Source: Bisgaardia hudsonensis (lineage in GTDB: Bacteria; Pseudomonadota; Gammaproteobacteria; Enterobacterales; Pasteurellaceae). From it: 64,000 bases of DNA. The stretch lies in the NCBI RefSeq assembly GCF_004345785.1, contig NZ_SLXI01000004.1, positions 62,001-126,000 of the forward strand, written 5' to 3'. Shown one piece after another: positions 20,370-28,894 of the stretch. The notes beneath the pieces are model-generated. The model was not told where the DNA came from. It ran no database searches and saw only the letters and a list, made by a program, of their open reading frames with translations. A program made the translations under genes and the position numbers. The first letter of the stretch is position 1, and each line of letters starts with the position of its first letter.

Positions 20370-20398
20370 TGAACTTTTTTATATTTTTATCCGTCTAA
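20370..20398 (+). promoter_or_regulatory. Sigma-E type promoter of rpoE
   Basis: TGAACTT (20370-20376), a 17-base spacer, then TCTAA (20394-20398). The E. coli rpoE autoregulated promoter is GGAACTT-N16-TCTAA. The elements lie 64-92 bases upstream of the rpoE ATG, so sigma E probably activates its own operon. Confidence 0.7.
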
Positions 20399-20461
20399 TG
20401 TAACAAGAGCTTGCTGTCCTTTAGTATTTAAGGCTTGTTAGATTGTAATATAAGAGGTTAT

Positions 20462-21037
20462 ATGAGTGAACAGCTAACAGATCAGGCTTTGGTAGAAAGA
20501 GTACAGCAAGGAGATAAGAAAGCATTTAATTTGTTGGTTTCTCGTTATCAAAATAAGGTTGCTGGGTTATTGACTCGTTATGTTTCTCCGAACGATATTC
20601 CTGATATTGTTCAGGAATCTTTTATTAAAGCATACCGATCAATTGATTCCTTTAGAGGGGATAGTGCTTTCTATACTTGGCTTTATCGTATCGCAGTAAA
20701 TACTGCAAAGAATTACTTAACATCACAGGGACGTAGACCCCCTAGTGAAGATATTTTGGCTGATGAAGCTGAAACTTATGACTTAGGCGGTAATCTAAGA
20801 GATGTTAGCAGTCCAGAACGTGAAGTATTATCAAATGAATTAAGAGATATTGTTTTTGATACTATTCATTCTTTACAAGATGATTTACGGACTGCAATTA
20901 CCCTTCGAGAGATTGAAGGGCTAAGTTATGAAGAAATTGCTGAGATTATGGATTGTCCCGTTGGGACAGTAAGGTCGCGGATTTTCCGAGCTAGAGAAGT
21001 TATTGAAGAAAAAATTAAACCACTTCTTCAGCATTAA
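20462..21037 (+). CDS. rpoE: RNA polymerase sigma factor RpoE (sigma-24)
   Basis: ECF sigma factor for the envelope-stress response. The 191-residue protein (same length as E. coli) begins MSEQLTDQALVERVQQGDKKAF, has region 2 (DIPDIVQESFIKAYRSIDSFRG, FYTWLYRIAVNTAKNY) and region 4 (GLSYEEIAEIMDCPVGTVRSR). ATG 20462 is chosen for the MSEQLTDQ match and the AGAGG upstream; an in-frame extension from 20435 is unlikely. Followed by rseA, rseB and rseC as in E. coli. Confidence 0.97.
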   Translation: MSEQLTDQALVERVQQGDKKAFNLLVSRYQNKVAGLLTRYVSPNDIPDIVQESFIKAYRSIDSFRGDSAFYTWLYRIAVNTAKNYLTSQGRRPPSEDILADEAETYDLGGNLRDVSSPEREVLSNELRDIVFDTIHSLQDDLRTAITLREIEGLSYEEIAEIMDCPVGTVRSRIFRAREVIEEKIKPLLQH

Positions 21038-21066
21038 GAATGATATTTGAATACTTGGAGCTTTAT

Positions 21067-21648
21067 ATGCAAAAAGAGTTACTTTCAGCCTATATTGATG
21101 GGGAGCAAGTCAGTAACAAATTAACAGAAGAACTTTGTCAAGATGCTGAATTACAGCGTTCTTGGGCTAATTATCATCTGATCGGCTCTATTCTACGTCA
21201 AGAGAGTAATGTGTTATTAGGCGAGGATTTTTCTGCTAAGATGGAGAAATTGATTGCAGAGGAAGAAACGAAAGTGGTTACTTCTATAATTTCTCAGCCA
21301 AGACCAGAAGAGATTGTCCCTGTTCCATTGTTGCAGAAACTAAGACATTTGTTTATGCCTGTTACGCAAGTTGCTGTTGCTGCTGGAGTTTGTTTTTTTG
21401 CTATTTTAGGTGTTCAGACCTTGAATTTGGCTCATAACGATAAAGATATATCAGATATTCCAGTATTACAGACTCTACCTTTTAATAGCTCTGTTCAAGA
21501 GGTTAGTTATAATGTTCCATCACAAGAGGTTGTTACATCGGAACAAATTGAGAAGAAGAATAAACGTATTGGAGCTATGTTACAAAATTATGAGTTGCAG
21601 AAACGAATTTATTCTAATGAACTTAGTTTAGAGAGAGATACTAAATAG
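21067..21648 (+). CDS. rseA: Anti-sigma-E factor RseA
   Basis: Inner-membrane anti-sigma factor that holds sigma E until cleaved by DegS and RseP. The 193-residue protein begins MQKELLSAYIDGEQV, has the N-terminal sigma-binding domain with LQRSWANYHLIGSILRQE, a transmembrane helix at about residues 98-117 (VAVAAGVCFFAILGVQTL) and a periplasmic tail. ATG 21067 has GGAG upstream; the start at 21040 has no ribosome-binding site. It lies 29 bases after rpoE. Confidence 0.93.
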   Translation: MQKELLSAYIDGEQVSNKLTEELCQDAELQRSWANYHLIGSILRQESNVLLGEDFSAKMEKLIAEEETKVVTSIISQPRPEEIVPVPLLQKLRHLFMPVTQVAVAAGVCFFAILGVQTLNLAHNDKDISDIPVLQTLPFNSSVQEVSYNVPSQEVVTSEQIEKKNKRIGAMLQNYELQKRIYSNELSLERDTK

Positions 21649-21664
21649 TTATTTTTAATGTTAG

Positions 21665-21697
21665 ATTCACCACCATTTTGGTGGTGAATTTGTTTTA
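21665..21697 (+). terminator. Hairpin between rseA and rseB
   Basis: Perfect 10-bp stem ATTCACCACC/GGTGGTGAAT with a 5-base loop, followed by TTGTTTTA. It may partly terminate transcription inside the operon and lower rseB/rseC levels. Confidence 0.72.
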
Positions 21698-21709
21698 TGG
21701 GTAGGATAT

Positions 21710-22672
21710 ATGTCAAAAATGTTCTATAAATTATCTACATTTGGATTTTTTATTTTATTTTCATTAAATATTTTAGCTGAAGCATCTTTTTCAGAGGATC
21801 CAAAAATTCTTTTGAAGAATATGCATGATGCTAGAAAATCGTTGAATTATGAAATGGCATTTATTACAACAACTGCAAATAGTATAGAGGCATTAAGATA
21901 TCGTCATATCAATAATGGCGGTATTGACTATGCACAGCTTGTAACTTTAGATGAAGGAATGCAAGAAATTATTCAAAGAGATAATGTTATTAGTTATTTT
22001 CAACCTAATTATCAAGCATTTTCTATTAATGGTGGACAGATAATAGATAATTTTCCATCAATTATGTGGAGCGATATTGATTCACTAGCTAAGAATTATG
22101 ATTTTGTTAATTTTGGTCGTAATAGAGTCGCTGATCGTATTGTTCGTACTATTCGTGTTTTACCCAAAGATGATTTTCGTTACCAATATTTAGTTTTTAT
22201 TGATGAGGAAAATAGTTTGTTATTACGTAGCGATGTATTGGATAGAGAGGGTAACTTATTAGAACAGTTTAGAGTTGTAAATCTTAATATGGATAATAAT
22301 CTAACCGCTTTGTTTAGCTATTTTAATCAAATTCATTTTCCACCATTATTGGAAGATAGCACAAAACAGAATTTATCTGATATTTCTTTTAATTGGACAC
22401 CTACTTGGCTACCAGAAGGATTTAGGCTGGTGAATAAGAGTATTATTTCTGATAATAATAATCAAATAGAAACTTTGTTGTATAGTGATGGGCTTTTTTC
22501 TTTTAATTTATATGTATCAAATGGTTTAATTCCGAATGAAACAGAGAAAGCTTTGCAACAAGGTGCATTAACTATTTATACCAATAGTCAAAATAACAAA
22601 GAACTAACATTCATTGGTCAGTTACCGATTTCTACGGCTAGACGTATTCTTCAAGATATTCGATTTAAATAA
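21710..22672 (+). CDS. rseB: Sigma-E regulatory protein RseB (MucB family)
   Basis: Periplasmic protein that binds RseA and shields it from DegS until lipid/LPS signals are sensed. The 320-residue protein has a signal peptide (about 1-22, FFILFSLNILAEA) and the RseB two-domain pattern: an N-terminal LolA-like beta structure (KILLKNMHDARKSLNYEMAF, YRHINNGGIDYAQLVTLD) and a C-terminal domain beginning near residue 222 with FNWTPTWLPEGF. It is in the canonical place after rseA. Confidence 0.92.
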   Translation: MSKMFYKLSTFGFFILFSLNILAEASFSEDPKILLKNMHDARKSLNYEMAFITTTANSIEALRYRHINNGGIDYAQLVTLDEGMQEIIQRDNVISYFQPNYQAFSINGGQIIDNFPSIMWSDIDSLAKNYDFVNFGRNRVADRIVRTIRVLPKDDFRYQYLVFIDEENSLLLRSDVLDREGNLLEQFRVVNLNMDNNLTALFSYFNQIHFPPLLEDSTKQNLSDISFNWTPTWLPEGFRLVNKSIISDNNNQIETLLYSDGLFSFNLYVSNGLIPNETEKALQQGALTIYTNSQNNKELTFIGQLPISTARRILQDIRFK

Positions 22673-22676
22673 AATT

Positions 22677-23111
22677 ATGTTAAAAGAAAATGCATTAGTG
22701 ATTGGTTATGAAGATGGCATCGCAACAGTGAAGTGTCAGTCAAAAAGTGTTTGCGGTAGTTGTGCTAGTAAAGCAAGCTGTGGAACAGGAGCTCTTTCTG
22801 AATTAACGGGTGAATTAAAACAACATATTTTTACGATATCGACTATTACACCATTAAGAGAGGGGCAAATTGTTGAAATTGGTTTAAAAGAAAGCTCGTT
22901 ACTTTTTTCAATATGGTTAATTTATTTAGTCCCATTATTTATTCTTTTAGCGAGTACATTTTTAGCTGATTTTTTATTATTTAAAGAGTTAATTAGTGCG
23001 TTATTTATTTTTACGATGACGGGTATTTCTTTTATTTTTATTCATTTTTATACAAAAAAATTACAAAAGAAAGTAAACTATCAACCTATTTTATTAAGAA
23101 TAATAAGGTAA
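22677..23111 (+). CDS. rseC: SoxR-reducing/sigma-E operon protein RseC
   Basis: Inner-membrane protein with a cytoplasmic N-terminal Cys cluster. The 144-residue product has CQSKSVCGSCASKASCGTG (about residues 19-37) and two transmembrane helices (about 79-100 and 105-124). The family is the last gene of the rpoE operon; in E. coli RseC has been linked to sigma-E regulation and to SoxR reduction. ATG 22677 starts 5 bases after rseB; a longer in-frame start within rseB is unlikely. Confidence 0.9.
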   Translation: MLKENALVIGYEDGIATVKCQSKSVCGSCASKASCGTGALSELTGELKQHIFTISTITPLREGQIVEIGLKESSLLFSIWLIYLVPLFILLASTFLADFLLFKELISALFIFTMTGISFIFIHFYTKKLQKKVNYQPILLRIIR

Positions 23112-23114
23112 TAT

Positions 23115-23621
23115 ATGATTCCAGTGCTAGGTATTACAGGGTATAGTGGTAGTGGTAAAACAACATTATTAGAAAAATTACTACCGCACTTATCTGATTT
23201 AGGCATAAGCGTATCGGTGATTAAACATAGCCATCATGATGCTCAAGTAGATAAAGAAGGTAAAGATAGCTGGCGAATGAAAGAATCTGGAGCGAAACAA
23301 GTGATTATGGCTTGTGATAATCGTTGGGCGTTAATGACCGAAACAAAAGAAGCAGTATCTCTTGATTACCTGTTTAAACAATTTGATACTAATTTAACTG
23401 ATTTGATTTTAGTAGAAGGCTTTAAGCAAGAGCCTATTGAAAAAATTTTACTCCATCGATCTTCTATGGAAAAACCATTGCCAGAACAAGATAGTTATAC
23501 CATTGCACTGGCGACAGATTATTTGTTGAAGACAGAATTCCCGTTACTTGATATTAATAATATTGAAGATATTGCCCATTTTATTTATCAATGGTATCAA
23601 CAAAAGTGCGGTGGAAATTAA
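23115..23621 (+). CDS. mobB: Molybdopterin-guanine dinucleotide biosynthesis adaptor MobB
   Basis: GTP-binding helper of MobA in making the MGD form of molybdenum cofactor. The 168-residue protein begins MIPVLGITGYSGSGKTTLLEKLLPHL with Walker A GYSGSGKT, then KHSHHDAQVDKEGKDSWRMKESGA and LILVEGFKQE, typical of MobB. It starts 4 bases after rseC and may be co-transcribed. Two perfect uptake signals lie in it. mobA is not in the window. Confidence 0.93.
   Translation: MIPVLGITGYSGSGKTTLLEKLLPHLSDLGISVSVIKHSHHDAQVDKEGKDSWRMKESGAKQVIMACDNRWALMTETKEAVSLDYLFKQFDTNLTDLILVEGFKQEPIEKILLHRSSMEKPLPEQDSYTIALATDYLLKTEFPLLDINNIEDIAHFIYQWYQQKCGGN
23183..23191 (-). other. DNA uptake signal sequence (perfect 9-mer)
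   Basis: ACCGCACTT near the start of mobB. Confidence 0.85.
23604..23612 (+). other. DNA uptake signal sequence (perfect 9-mer)
   Basis: AAGTGCGGT at the 3' end of mobB. Confidence 0.85.
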
Positions 23622-23642
23622 ATAAGATTTAAGGGATCTAAA

Positions 23643-25022
23643 ATGAGTCGTAATTCTTATCAAGGGTTAGCTTGGATTGCTGCGATGGCTTTTTTTATGC
23701 AAACTCTTGATGCGACAATTTTAAATACTGCACTTCCTGCAATTTCTCTCAGTCTGAATGAATCTCCTCTTGATATGCAATTATCAATTATTGGCTATTC
23801 TATATCTGTTGCATTGTTTATTCCTTTAAGTGGGTGGTTATCAGATCGATATGGTAGTCTGACTATTTTTAGATTTGCATTATTTGCTTTTGTGTTAGGC
23901 TCTATTTTTTGTGCATTATCAAACTCTCTTAATCAGCTAGTCATTTCAAGAATTCTTCAAGGTATTGGTGGTGCATTGATGATGCCTGTTGTACGTCTGG
24001 TTATTATTCGTAGCGTACCGAAGAATCAATTATTAAATGCATGGAATTTAATGGCAATGGCTGGATTAGTCGGACCTATTTTAGGACCTATATTAGGTGG
24101 GTGGCTTGTTACCTATTTTAGTTGGCATTGGATTTTTTTGATTAATATTCCAATTGGATTATTTGGTATTGTTATTAGTGGTCTATATATGCCAAATTTA
24201 AAGAATATAACAGGAAAATTAGATTGGAAAGGATTTGTATTATTTTCTATTGCTTTAGTTGGATTCACTTTAGGTTTGGATCTTATTGCTGAATCATTTA
24301 TTTCTGTTGGATTAGCAATGAATATTTTATTTTTAGGTACGCTATTTTTTCTTTTCTATTATTGGCATGCTAAAGTATTTCCTAGTGCATTATTACCACT
24401 ATCACTTTTTGATATAAGAACTTTCCGTTTAGGATTGCTTGCAAATTTATTTATTCGTTTATGTGCGTCAAGTATACCTTTTTTACTGCCCTTAATGTTT
24501 CAGGTGGTTTTTCAATATAGGGCAGATGAGGTTGGATGGTTATTAGCTCCAATACCAATTAGTGCTATCCTGATGAAATTTGCGGTAACATATATACTAA
24601 AAAGATTTGGGTATAAAAAAACACTAATCTTGTTTTCTTTTGCTATGGCGATAAATATAGCAAGTATGGGGTTGCTGACTTCATATACGCCAGTATGGAA
24701 AATAGTTATTTTATTTGGTTGTTATGGCGCTTGTATGTCGGTTATATTTACCGCGATTAACACATTGACGGTAAGTAAAATAACCGATGAGTTAGCAAGT
24801 GCTGGGTCAACAGTATTAAGTGTTGCACAACAAATAGGGCTAGGTATTGGAATAGCTACGTCATCTCTTGTACTTAGCTTTTATAGACAAACTATTGGCG
24901 AAAATTTGCTACAATTACAGTATGCTTTTAGTTATACTTTTTTTACTATTAGTTTATTTACAGTAATTGTAATTTTTATTTTATATCATTTACGGTCTAC
25001 TGATGGTAATGAATTACGGTAA
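23643..25022 (+). CDS. MFS drug:H+ antiporter-2 (DHA2) family transporter, MdtD/HsrA-like
   Basis: Inner-membrane transporter of 459 residues with many hydrophobic segments (about 13-14). It shows DHA2 features: FMQTLDATILNTALPAIS in helix 1, GWLSDRYGSLTIF (motif A) in loop 2-3, RILQGIGGALMMPVVRLVI (motif B), and GPILGPILGGWLVTYFSWHWIFLINIPIG (motif C, antiporter signature). It starts 21 bases after mobB. Substrate unknown; members include multidrug exporters and metabolite exporters. Confidence 0.88.
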   Translation: MSRNSYQGLAWIAAMAFFMQTLDATILNTALPAISLSLNESPLDMQLSIIGYSISVALFIPLSGWLSDRYGSLTIFRFALFAFVLGSIFCALSNSLNQLVISRILQGIGGALMMPVVRLVIIRSVPKNQLLNAWNLMAMAGLVGPILGPILGGWLVTYFSWHWIFLINIPIGLFGIVISGLYMPNLKNITGKLDWKGFVLFSIALVGFTLGLDLIAESFISVGLAMNILFLGTLFFLFYYWHAKVFPSALLPLSLFDIRTFRLGLLANLFIRLCASSIPFLLPLMFQVVFQYRADEVGWLLAPIPISAILMKFAVTYILKRFGYKKTLILFSFAMAINIASMGLLTSYTPVWKIVILFGCYGACMSVIFTAINTLTVSKITDELASAGSTVLSVAQQIGLGIGIATSSLVLSFYRQTIGENLLQLQYAFSYTFFTISLFTVIVIFILYHLRSTDGNELR

Positions 25023-25137
25023 TAGATCATTTGTTTATTACGTATTATTCAGTATATAGCTATTTTTTCGTTGTTTTTTTATTCTATTATCCTTTATCAT
25101 ACCTCTCAGTATATTTTTCTATAAATCAGGTATTTTT

Positions 25138-26097
25138 ATGAATATAAGAAATATAATTTCTGTGTATATTTTGTTATTTTTACCTATATATTCCTCTTAT
25201 GCGAATGAAACGCATCAAACATGGGTTGATGAAAGTCATACTAATGTGAGCGGTACTCTGGATAGTTGGGCTTCGGAAATTGATAGTTGGTTTGGTGAAA
25301 CGGATCCAAATGAACCAGGGAGTGCAGTATTAAGGATAATGCTTGATAGTGAATGGAATCGTTATGATGGATATTCAATTAAACCTCGAATACGAGGTAA
25401 ATTACGTTTACCTACCCTAAAAAGACGTTTTAGTCTAGTTTTTGGAGATGATTCTTTAGACAATGAAATCAGTAAAAATCATCTTAATAAGAATTATTCA
25501 AAGCCATTAAAAAAAGATACGATTTATGATCGTAAGCAAAGTACCGAAGACAATAAATCTCTTGCTATTCGTTGGTCAGATTCTATAAAAAATTTAGGTA
25601 TTCATTTAAAAGTAGATCTCGGTATTCGATCTGGAAGTGATATTTATCTTCGTTTTAAAGGTGACAAAGAGTGGCAGCTATCAAATAATGTTACCAGTCG
25701 TTTAGAAACTATTTATCGTTTAGGCACTAAGTCAAAACATTATGCTCAGATTAATTGGGAAAATAAATATACTGAAAATTCTCGTCGTTTTTTTGCTAAT
25801 CAGCTTTATTTAGGCTATACCAATAATTTAAAATCAGAGAATATTTATTGGGGGAACTCGCTGTATCGACAACATAATTATTCTAATTATAAGAGTTTGA
25901 GTTATGGTATTGCTGTGACAGGTAAATTAACATCGCACCAATTTTCTATTGATCGATATGGACCATTTATAAATTGGCGACAACCGATTTGGCGAAAATG
26001 GCTATTTATTCAGCCCGAAGTAAATTTTTATAATAATAGTGAACTTGATCGAAAACATCATATTGGCGCTTTTTTTAGATTAGAAGCCATTTTTTAA
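25138..26097 (+). CDS. Exported envelope protein, possible outer-membrane beta-barrel, function unknown
   Basis: A 319-residue protein with a signal peptide (about 1-22, ILLFLPIYSSYA) and no lipobox. The mature part has alternating polar/hydrophobic strands rich in aromatics (GSDIYLRFKGDKEWQL, HYAQINWENKYT, NQLYLGYTNNLKS, GAFFRLEAIF) and ends in Phe, as expected for an outer-membrane barrel. The N-terminal part after the signal is Trp/Ser-rich (HQTWVDESHTNV..WASEIDSWFGE). I recognise no named family. It lies 115 bases after the MFS gene and may be separate. Confidence 0.7.
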   Translation: MNIRNIISVYILLFLPIYSSYANETHQTWVDESHTNVSGTLDSWASEIDSWFGETDPNEPGSAVLRIMLDSEWNRYDGYSIKPRIRGKLRLPTLKRRFSLVFGDDSLDNEISKNHLNKNYSKPLKKDTIYDRKQSTEDNKSLAIRWSDSIKNLGIHLKVDLGIRSGSDIYLRFKGDKEWQLSNNVTSRLETIYRLGTKSKHYAQINWENKYTENSRRFFANQLYLGYTNNLKSENIYWGNSLYRQHNYSNYKSLSYGIAVTGKLTSHQFSIDRYGPFINWRQPIWRKWLFIQPEVNFYNNSELDRKHHIGAFFRLEAIF

Positions 26098-26140
26098 GTA
26101 AGTTTCTTAAGGATTAATACAAATAAACCGCATTTCTGAT

Positions 26141-26178
26141 ATGCACCCCAAAAGTTGGACATAACTTCTGGGGTGTTT
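26141..26178. terminator. Imperfect palindrome between convergent genes
   Basis: CACCCCAAAAGTT (26144-26156) pairs with AACTTCTGGGGTG (26163-26175) with one mismatch and a 6-base loop; TTTCTTATG follows on the plus strand. It sits between the convergent envelope-protein gene and asnA and probably terminates the former. The arm also resembles the terminal repeat of some IS3-family elements. Confidence 0.6.
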
Positions 26179-26185
26179 CTTATGA

Positions 26186-27178
26186 TTATAGGATATTCTC
26201 AAATTTATCCATTACATCTTGTGGCCATACGCTAGATTGAACTTCACCAATATGGCGTTTTTGTAGCAATAGCATAACAAGACGAGATTGACCAATTCCT
26301 CCACCAATAGAAAGAGGTAAACGGCCGTTAATTAAATCTTGATGCCAAGCAAGTTTTAGGCGATCTTCATCATTGATTAATGCTAATTGTTTTCTTAATG
26401 CGGTTTCATCAACACGAATACCCATAGAAGATACTTCAAAAGCACGATTTAATATAGGATTCCACACTAGAATATCACCATTTAATCCTTTATATTCGCC
26501 TTCAGAGACCGTTGTCCAGTCATCATAGTCAGGTGCTCGTACATCATGTGGTTTTCCGTCTGATAAATTTCCACCTATACCAATTAAAAATACAGCTCCG
26601 TGTTCTTTACAAATCGCATTTTCACGTTCTTTATCGTTCATTTCTGGGAAACGTTGTACTAATTCCTCACTGTGAATAAAGGTAATTTTTTGAGGTAAAA
26701 ATTTGTCTAATCCGAATTTTTGATGAATTTTTTCTTCAGTTTCTAACATTCCTTGATAAATTGAGCTGACTGTTTCTTTTAGATAAGCTAAGTTACGGCG
26801 CCCCTCAGGGATAACTTTTTCCCAATCCCATTGATCTACAAAAACCGAATGCGTTTCATCAAGGCTATCTTCATCTGGACGTAATGCTTTCATATGAACA
26901 AATAGTCCTTCATTTTCTGCAAAATTAAAACGAGCGAGAGTGTGTCGTTTCCATTTTGCCAGTGAATGAACGACTTCAAATGTGGCATCAGTAATTTTTT
27001 TTACATTAACTTGTACTGCTTTTTCTGTTCCTGAAAGATTATCTTGGATACCATTACCAACTTGGCTTAGGATTGGACCTTGAACTTCAATAATTCCTAA
27101 GTGTTCAATTAATTTATCTGTAAATGTGTTTTTTGCAAAACTAATTTCTTGTTGTTGTGTAATAAATGATTTTTTCAT
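26186..27178 (-). CDS. asnA: Aspartate-ammonia ligase (asparagine synthetase A)
   Basis: ATP-dependent synthesis of asparagine from aspartate and ammonia. The 330-residue protein (E. coli AsnA is also 330) begins [20 protein letters not shown] and has the class-II-synthetase-like core with [16 protein letters not shown], the [12 protein letters not shown] block and the C-terminal motif [19 protein letters not shown] (motif 3). It is transcribed away from asnC across a 181-base shared region, the same arrangement as in E. coli. Confidence 0.97.
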   Translation of the reverse strand: MKKSFITQQQEISFAKNTFTDKLIEHLGIIEVQGPILSQVGNGIQDNLSGTEKAVQVNVKKITDATFEVVHSLAKWKRHTLARFNFAENEGLFVHMKALRPDEDSLDETHSVFVDQWDWEKVIPEGRRNLAYLKETVSSIYQGMLETEEKIHQKFGLDKFLPQKITFIHSEELVQRFPEMNDKERENAICKEHGAVFLIGIGGNLSDGKPHDVRAPDYDDWTTVSEGEYKGLNGDILVWNPILNRAFEVSSMGIRVDETALRKQLALINDEDRLKLAWHQDLINGRLPLSIGGGIGQSRLVMLLLQKRHIGEVQSSVWPQDVMDKFENIL

Positions 27179-27359
27179 TGTGTAACCTTATATAAATAAT
27201 TGTATAAATTGATTTGAATGGATTATCTAATAAAATAGAGATATTGGCAATATGGTTATATTGTTTTTGTCTTATTATTGAGATTTAATTAATTTAATGT
27301 TATATTTTTTAGATAAAATTCATTTTACCGTTTGCTTTTAAGCGAGGAGAAGTATAAAT

Positions 27360-27812
27360 ATGGTTAACATAGATCATTTAGATAAACAAATACTGTCGGT
27401 TTTAATTAAAGATGCAAGAACCCCTTATGCTGAAATGGCTAAATGTTTTGGCGTGAGTCCCGGAACAATTCATGTTCGTGTTGAAAAAATGCGGCAATCA
27501 GGGATTATTCAAGGGACAAAAATTAGAATTGATGAAAGAAAATTAGGCTATGACGTTTGTTGTTTTATCGGTATTATTTTAAAAAGTGCTAAAGACTATG
27601 ACAAAGTTATTAAGGAACTTGAGCAATTCGATGAGGTCGTTGAGGCATATTATACAACTGGAAATTATTCCATTTTTATTAAAGTAATGACTCACACTAT
27701 TGCCGAACTACATAGTGTTTTAGCTACAAAAATTCAATTAATAGATGAAATTCAATCGACTGAAACATTAATTTCAATGCAAAATCCTATTCTTAGAGAT
27801 ATAAAGCCCTAA
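27360..27812 (+). CDS. asnC: Lrp/AsnC-family transcriptional regulator AsnC
   Basis: Regulator that in E. coli activates asnA in an asparagine-sensitive manner. The 150-residue protein has an N-terminal winged HTH (MVNIDHLDKQILSVLIKDAR, YAEMAKCFGVSPGTIHVRVEKM) and a C-terminal RAM ligand-binding domain (YTTGNYSIFIKVMTHTIAELH). The ATG follows GCGAGGAGAAG. Its position divergent from asnA supports the assignment to AsnC, not Lrp. Confidence 0.93.
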   Translation: MVNIDHLDKQILSVLIKDARTPYAEMAKCFGVSPGTIHVRVEKMRQSGIIQGTKIRIDERKLGYDVCCFIGIILKSAKDYDKVIKELEQFDEVVEAYYTTGNYSIFIKVMTHTIAELHSVLATKIQLIDEIQSTETLISMQNPILRDIKP

Positions 27813-27936
27813 ATAAACCTAAAATTATGCTCTAGATTTTGTTATTAGATTAATAAAAATTTAATTAATCGGATATAGTATTTTAGTATTTTATTTATTA
27901 ATATAGCTTCTATGACTGTTTTGACCGCTTAATTTT

Positions 27937-28689
27937 ATGATGAAAACAAGAGAAGAGTTAATTTTGCAATTAATCAGTTCTATTGGGAGAGTATATGTTA
28001 ATGAATTATCCCTACAACTTGATGTTTCTGTTGAAACTATTCGTCGAGATTTAAATAATTTAGTTAAAAAAGGACTTGTTCATCGTATTCATGGTGGTGC
28101 GGTTAGCCCAAAGTCGAAGGATATTGGTAGTTCTTTTCAAGTTAGACAAAAAACAAACTATGAAGCAAAACGTTCTATCGCTGAAAGAGTTGTTGAATAT
28201 GTTTTTGAAGGTGCTGTGATTGGTCTAGATGCCAGTTCTAGTAGTTGGCATGTAGCACAATTAATGCCCAATATCCCTTGTACAGTAGTGACTAATTCTA
28301 TGCATAATATTAGTGCATTAGTGAATAAGCCTAATATTAGAACTATTGCTACTGGGGGAGCATATTCGAGTAAGTATGATGCTTTTTATGGCCCATTGTC
28401 AGAACATTTATTACAGCGATTACATATTGATTTATGTATTTTTTCTTGTTCTGGTATCGATAGTAATGGGGATATTTGGGAGTCTAATGAACTTAATGCT
28501 TCTATAAAACGTAAAATGATAGAAACATCAGGTAAGAATTTTTTACTGGCTGATAATTCTAAATTTGAACGTAAGCATTTAATTAAACTCAATACATTAT
28601 CTCAAGTTAATCTTTTCTTTACGAATATATTACCTAGTGTTCAATTGCAAGATTATTGTAAAAATTTTGATATAACTATTTCAATTTAA
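27937..28689 (+). CDS. fucR: DeoR-family L-fucose operon regulator FucR
   Basis: DNA-binding activator/repressor of fucose genes. The 250-residue protein has the DeoR HTH at the N-terminus (LSLQLDVSVETIRRDLNNLVKKGLVHRIHGGA) and the sugar-sensing domain with GLDASSSSWHVAQLMP and FSCSGIDSNGDIWESNELN, which match FucR of E. coli (ALDASST-W and FSCEGID). Double ATG at 27937/27940; no clear ribosome-binding site. It precedes fucI on the same strand, after a weak hairpin; the fucose phosphate that is sensed is presumably made by FucK. E. coli FucR responds to fuculose-1-phosphate. Confidence 0.92.
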   Translation: MMKTREELILQLISSIGRVYVNELSLQLDVSVETIRRDLNNLVKKGLVHRIHGGAVSPKSKDIGSSFQVRQKTNYEAKRSIAERVVEYVFEGAVIGLDASSSSWHVAQLMPNIPCTVVTNSMHNISALVNKPNIRTIATGGAYSSKYDAFYGPLSEHLLQRLHIDLCIFSCSGIDSNGDIWESNELNASIKRKMIETSGKNFLLADNSKFERKHLIKLNTLSQVNLFFTNILPSVQLQDYCKNFDITISI

Positions 28690-28700
28690 TTCAATAATAT

Positions 28701-28744
28701 TGACCGTTTTTACCGATTTATTTATTTTTTATATAAAACGGTCA
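28701..28744 (+). terminator. Weak hairpin after fucR
   Basis: Perfect 10-bp stem TGACCGTTTT/AAAACGGTCA with a 24-base A+T-rich loop, followed by TTTGTTT. The long loop makes strong termination doubtful. Confidence 0.4.
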
Positions 28745-28769
28745 TTTGTTTACTATTTTTTTATGGTTT

Positions 28770-28791
28770 TTGTGTGATCTTTCTCACGAAA
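28770..28791. promoter_or_regulatory. CRP (cAMP receptor protein) binding site upstream of fucI
   Basis: TGTGATCTTTCTCACG: TGTGA, six bases, TCACG (28773-28788), matching CRP consensus TGTGA-N6-TCACA at 9 of 10 defining bases. It is about 107 bases before the fucI ATG. A possible -10 (TATGCT at 28815-28820) lies downstream. Catabolite control of the fucose operon is the likely use. Confidence 0.7.
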
Positions 28792-28894
28792 AATACATAA
28801 AATCATAAAAAAATTATGCTCTTTTTCTTTTTTACGAAAGAATAACTATACGTAACTTGTCGTTATTCACTTACTTAAAAAAGAGGAAGAAAAA

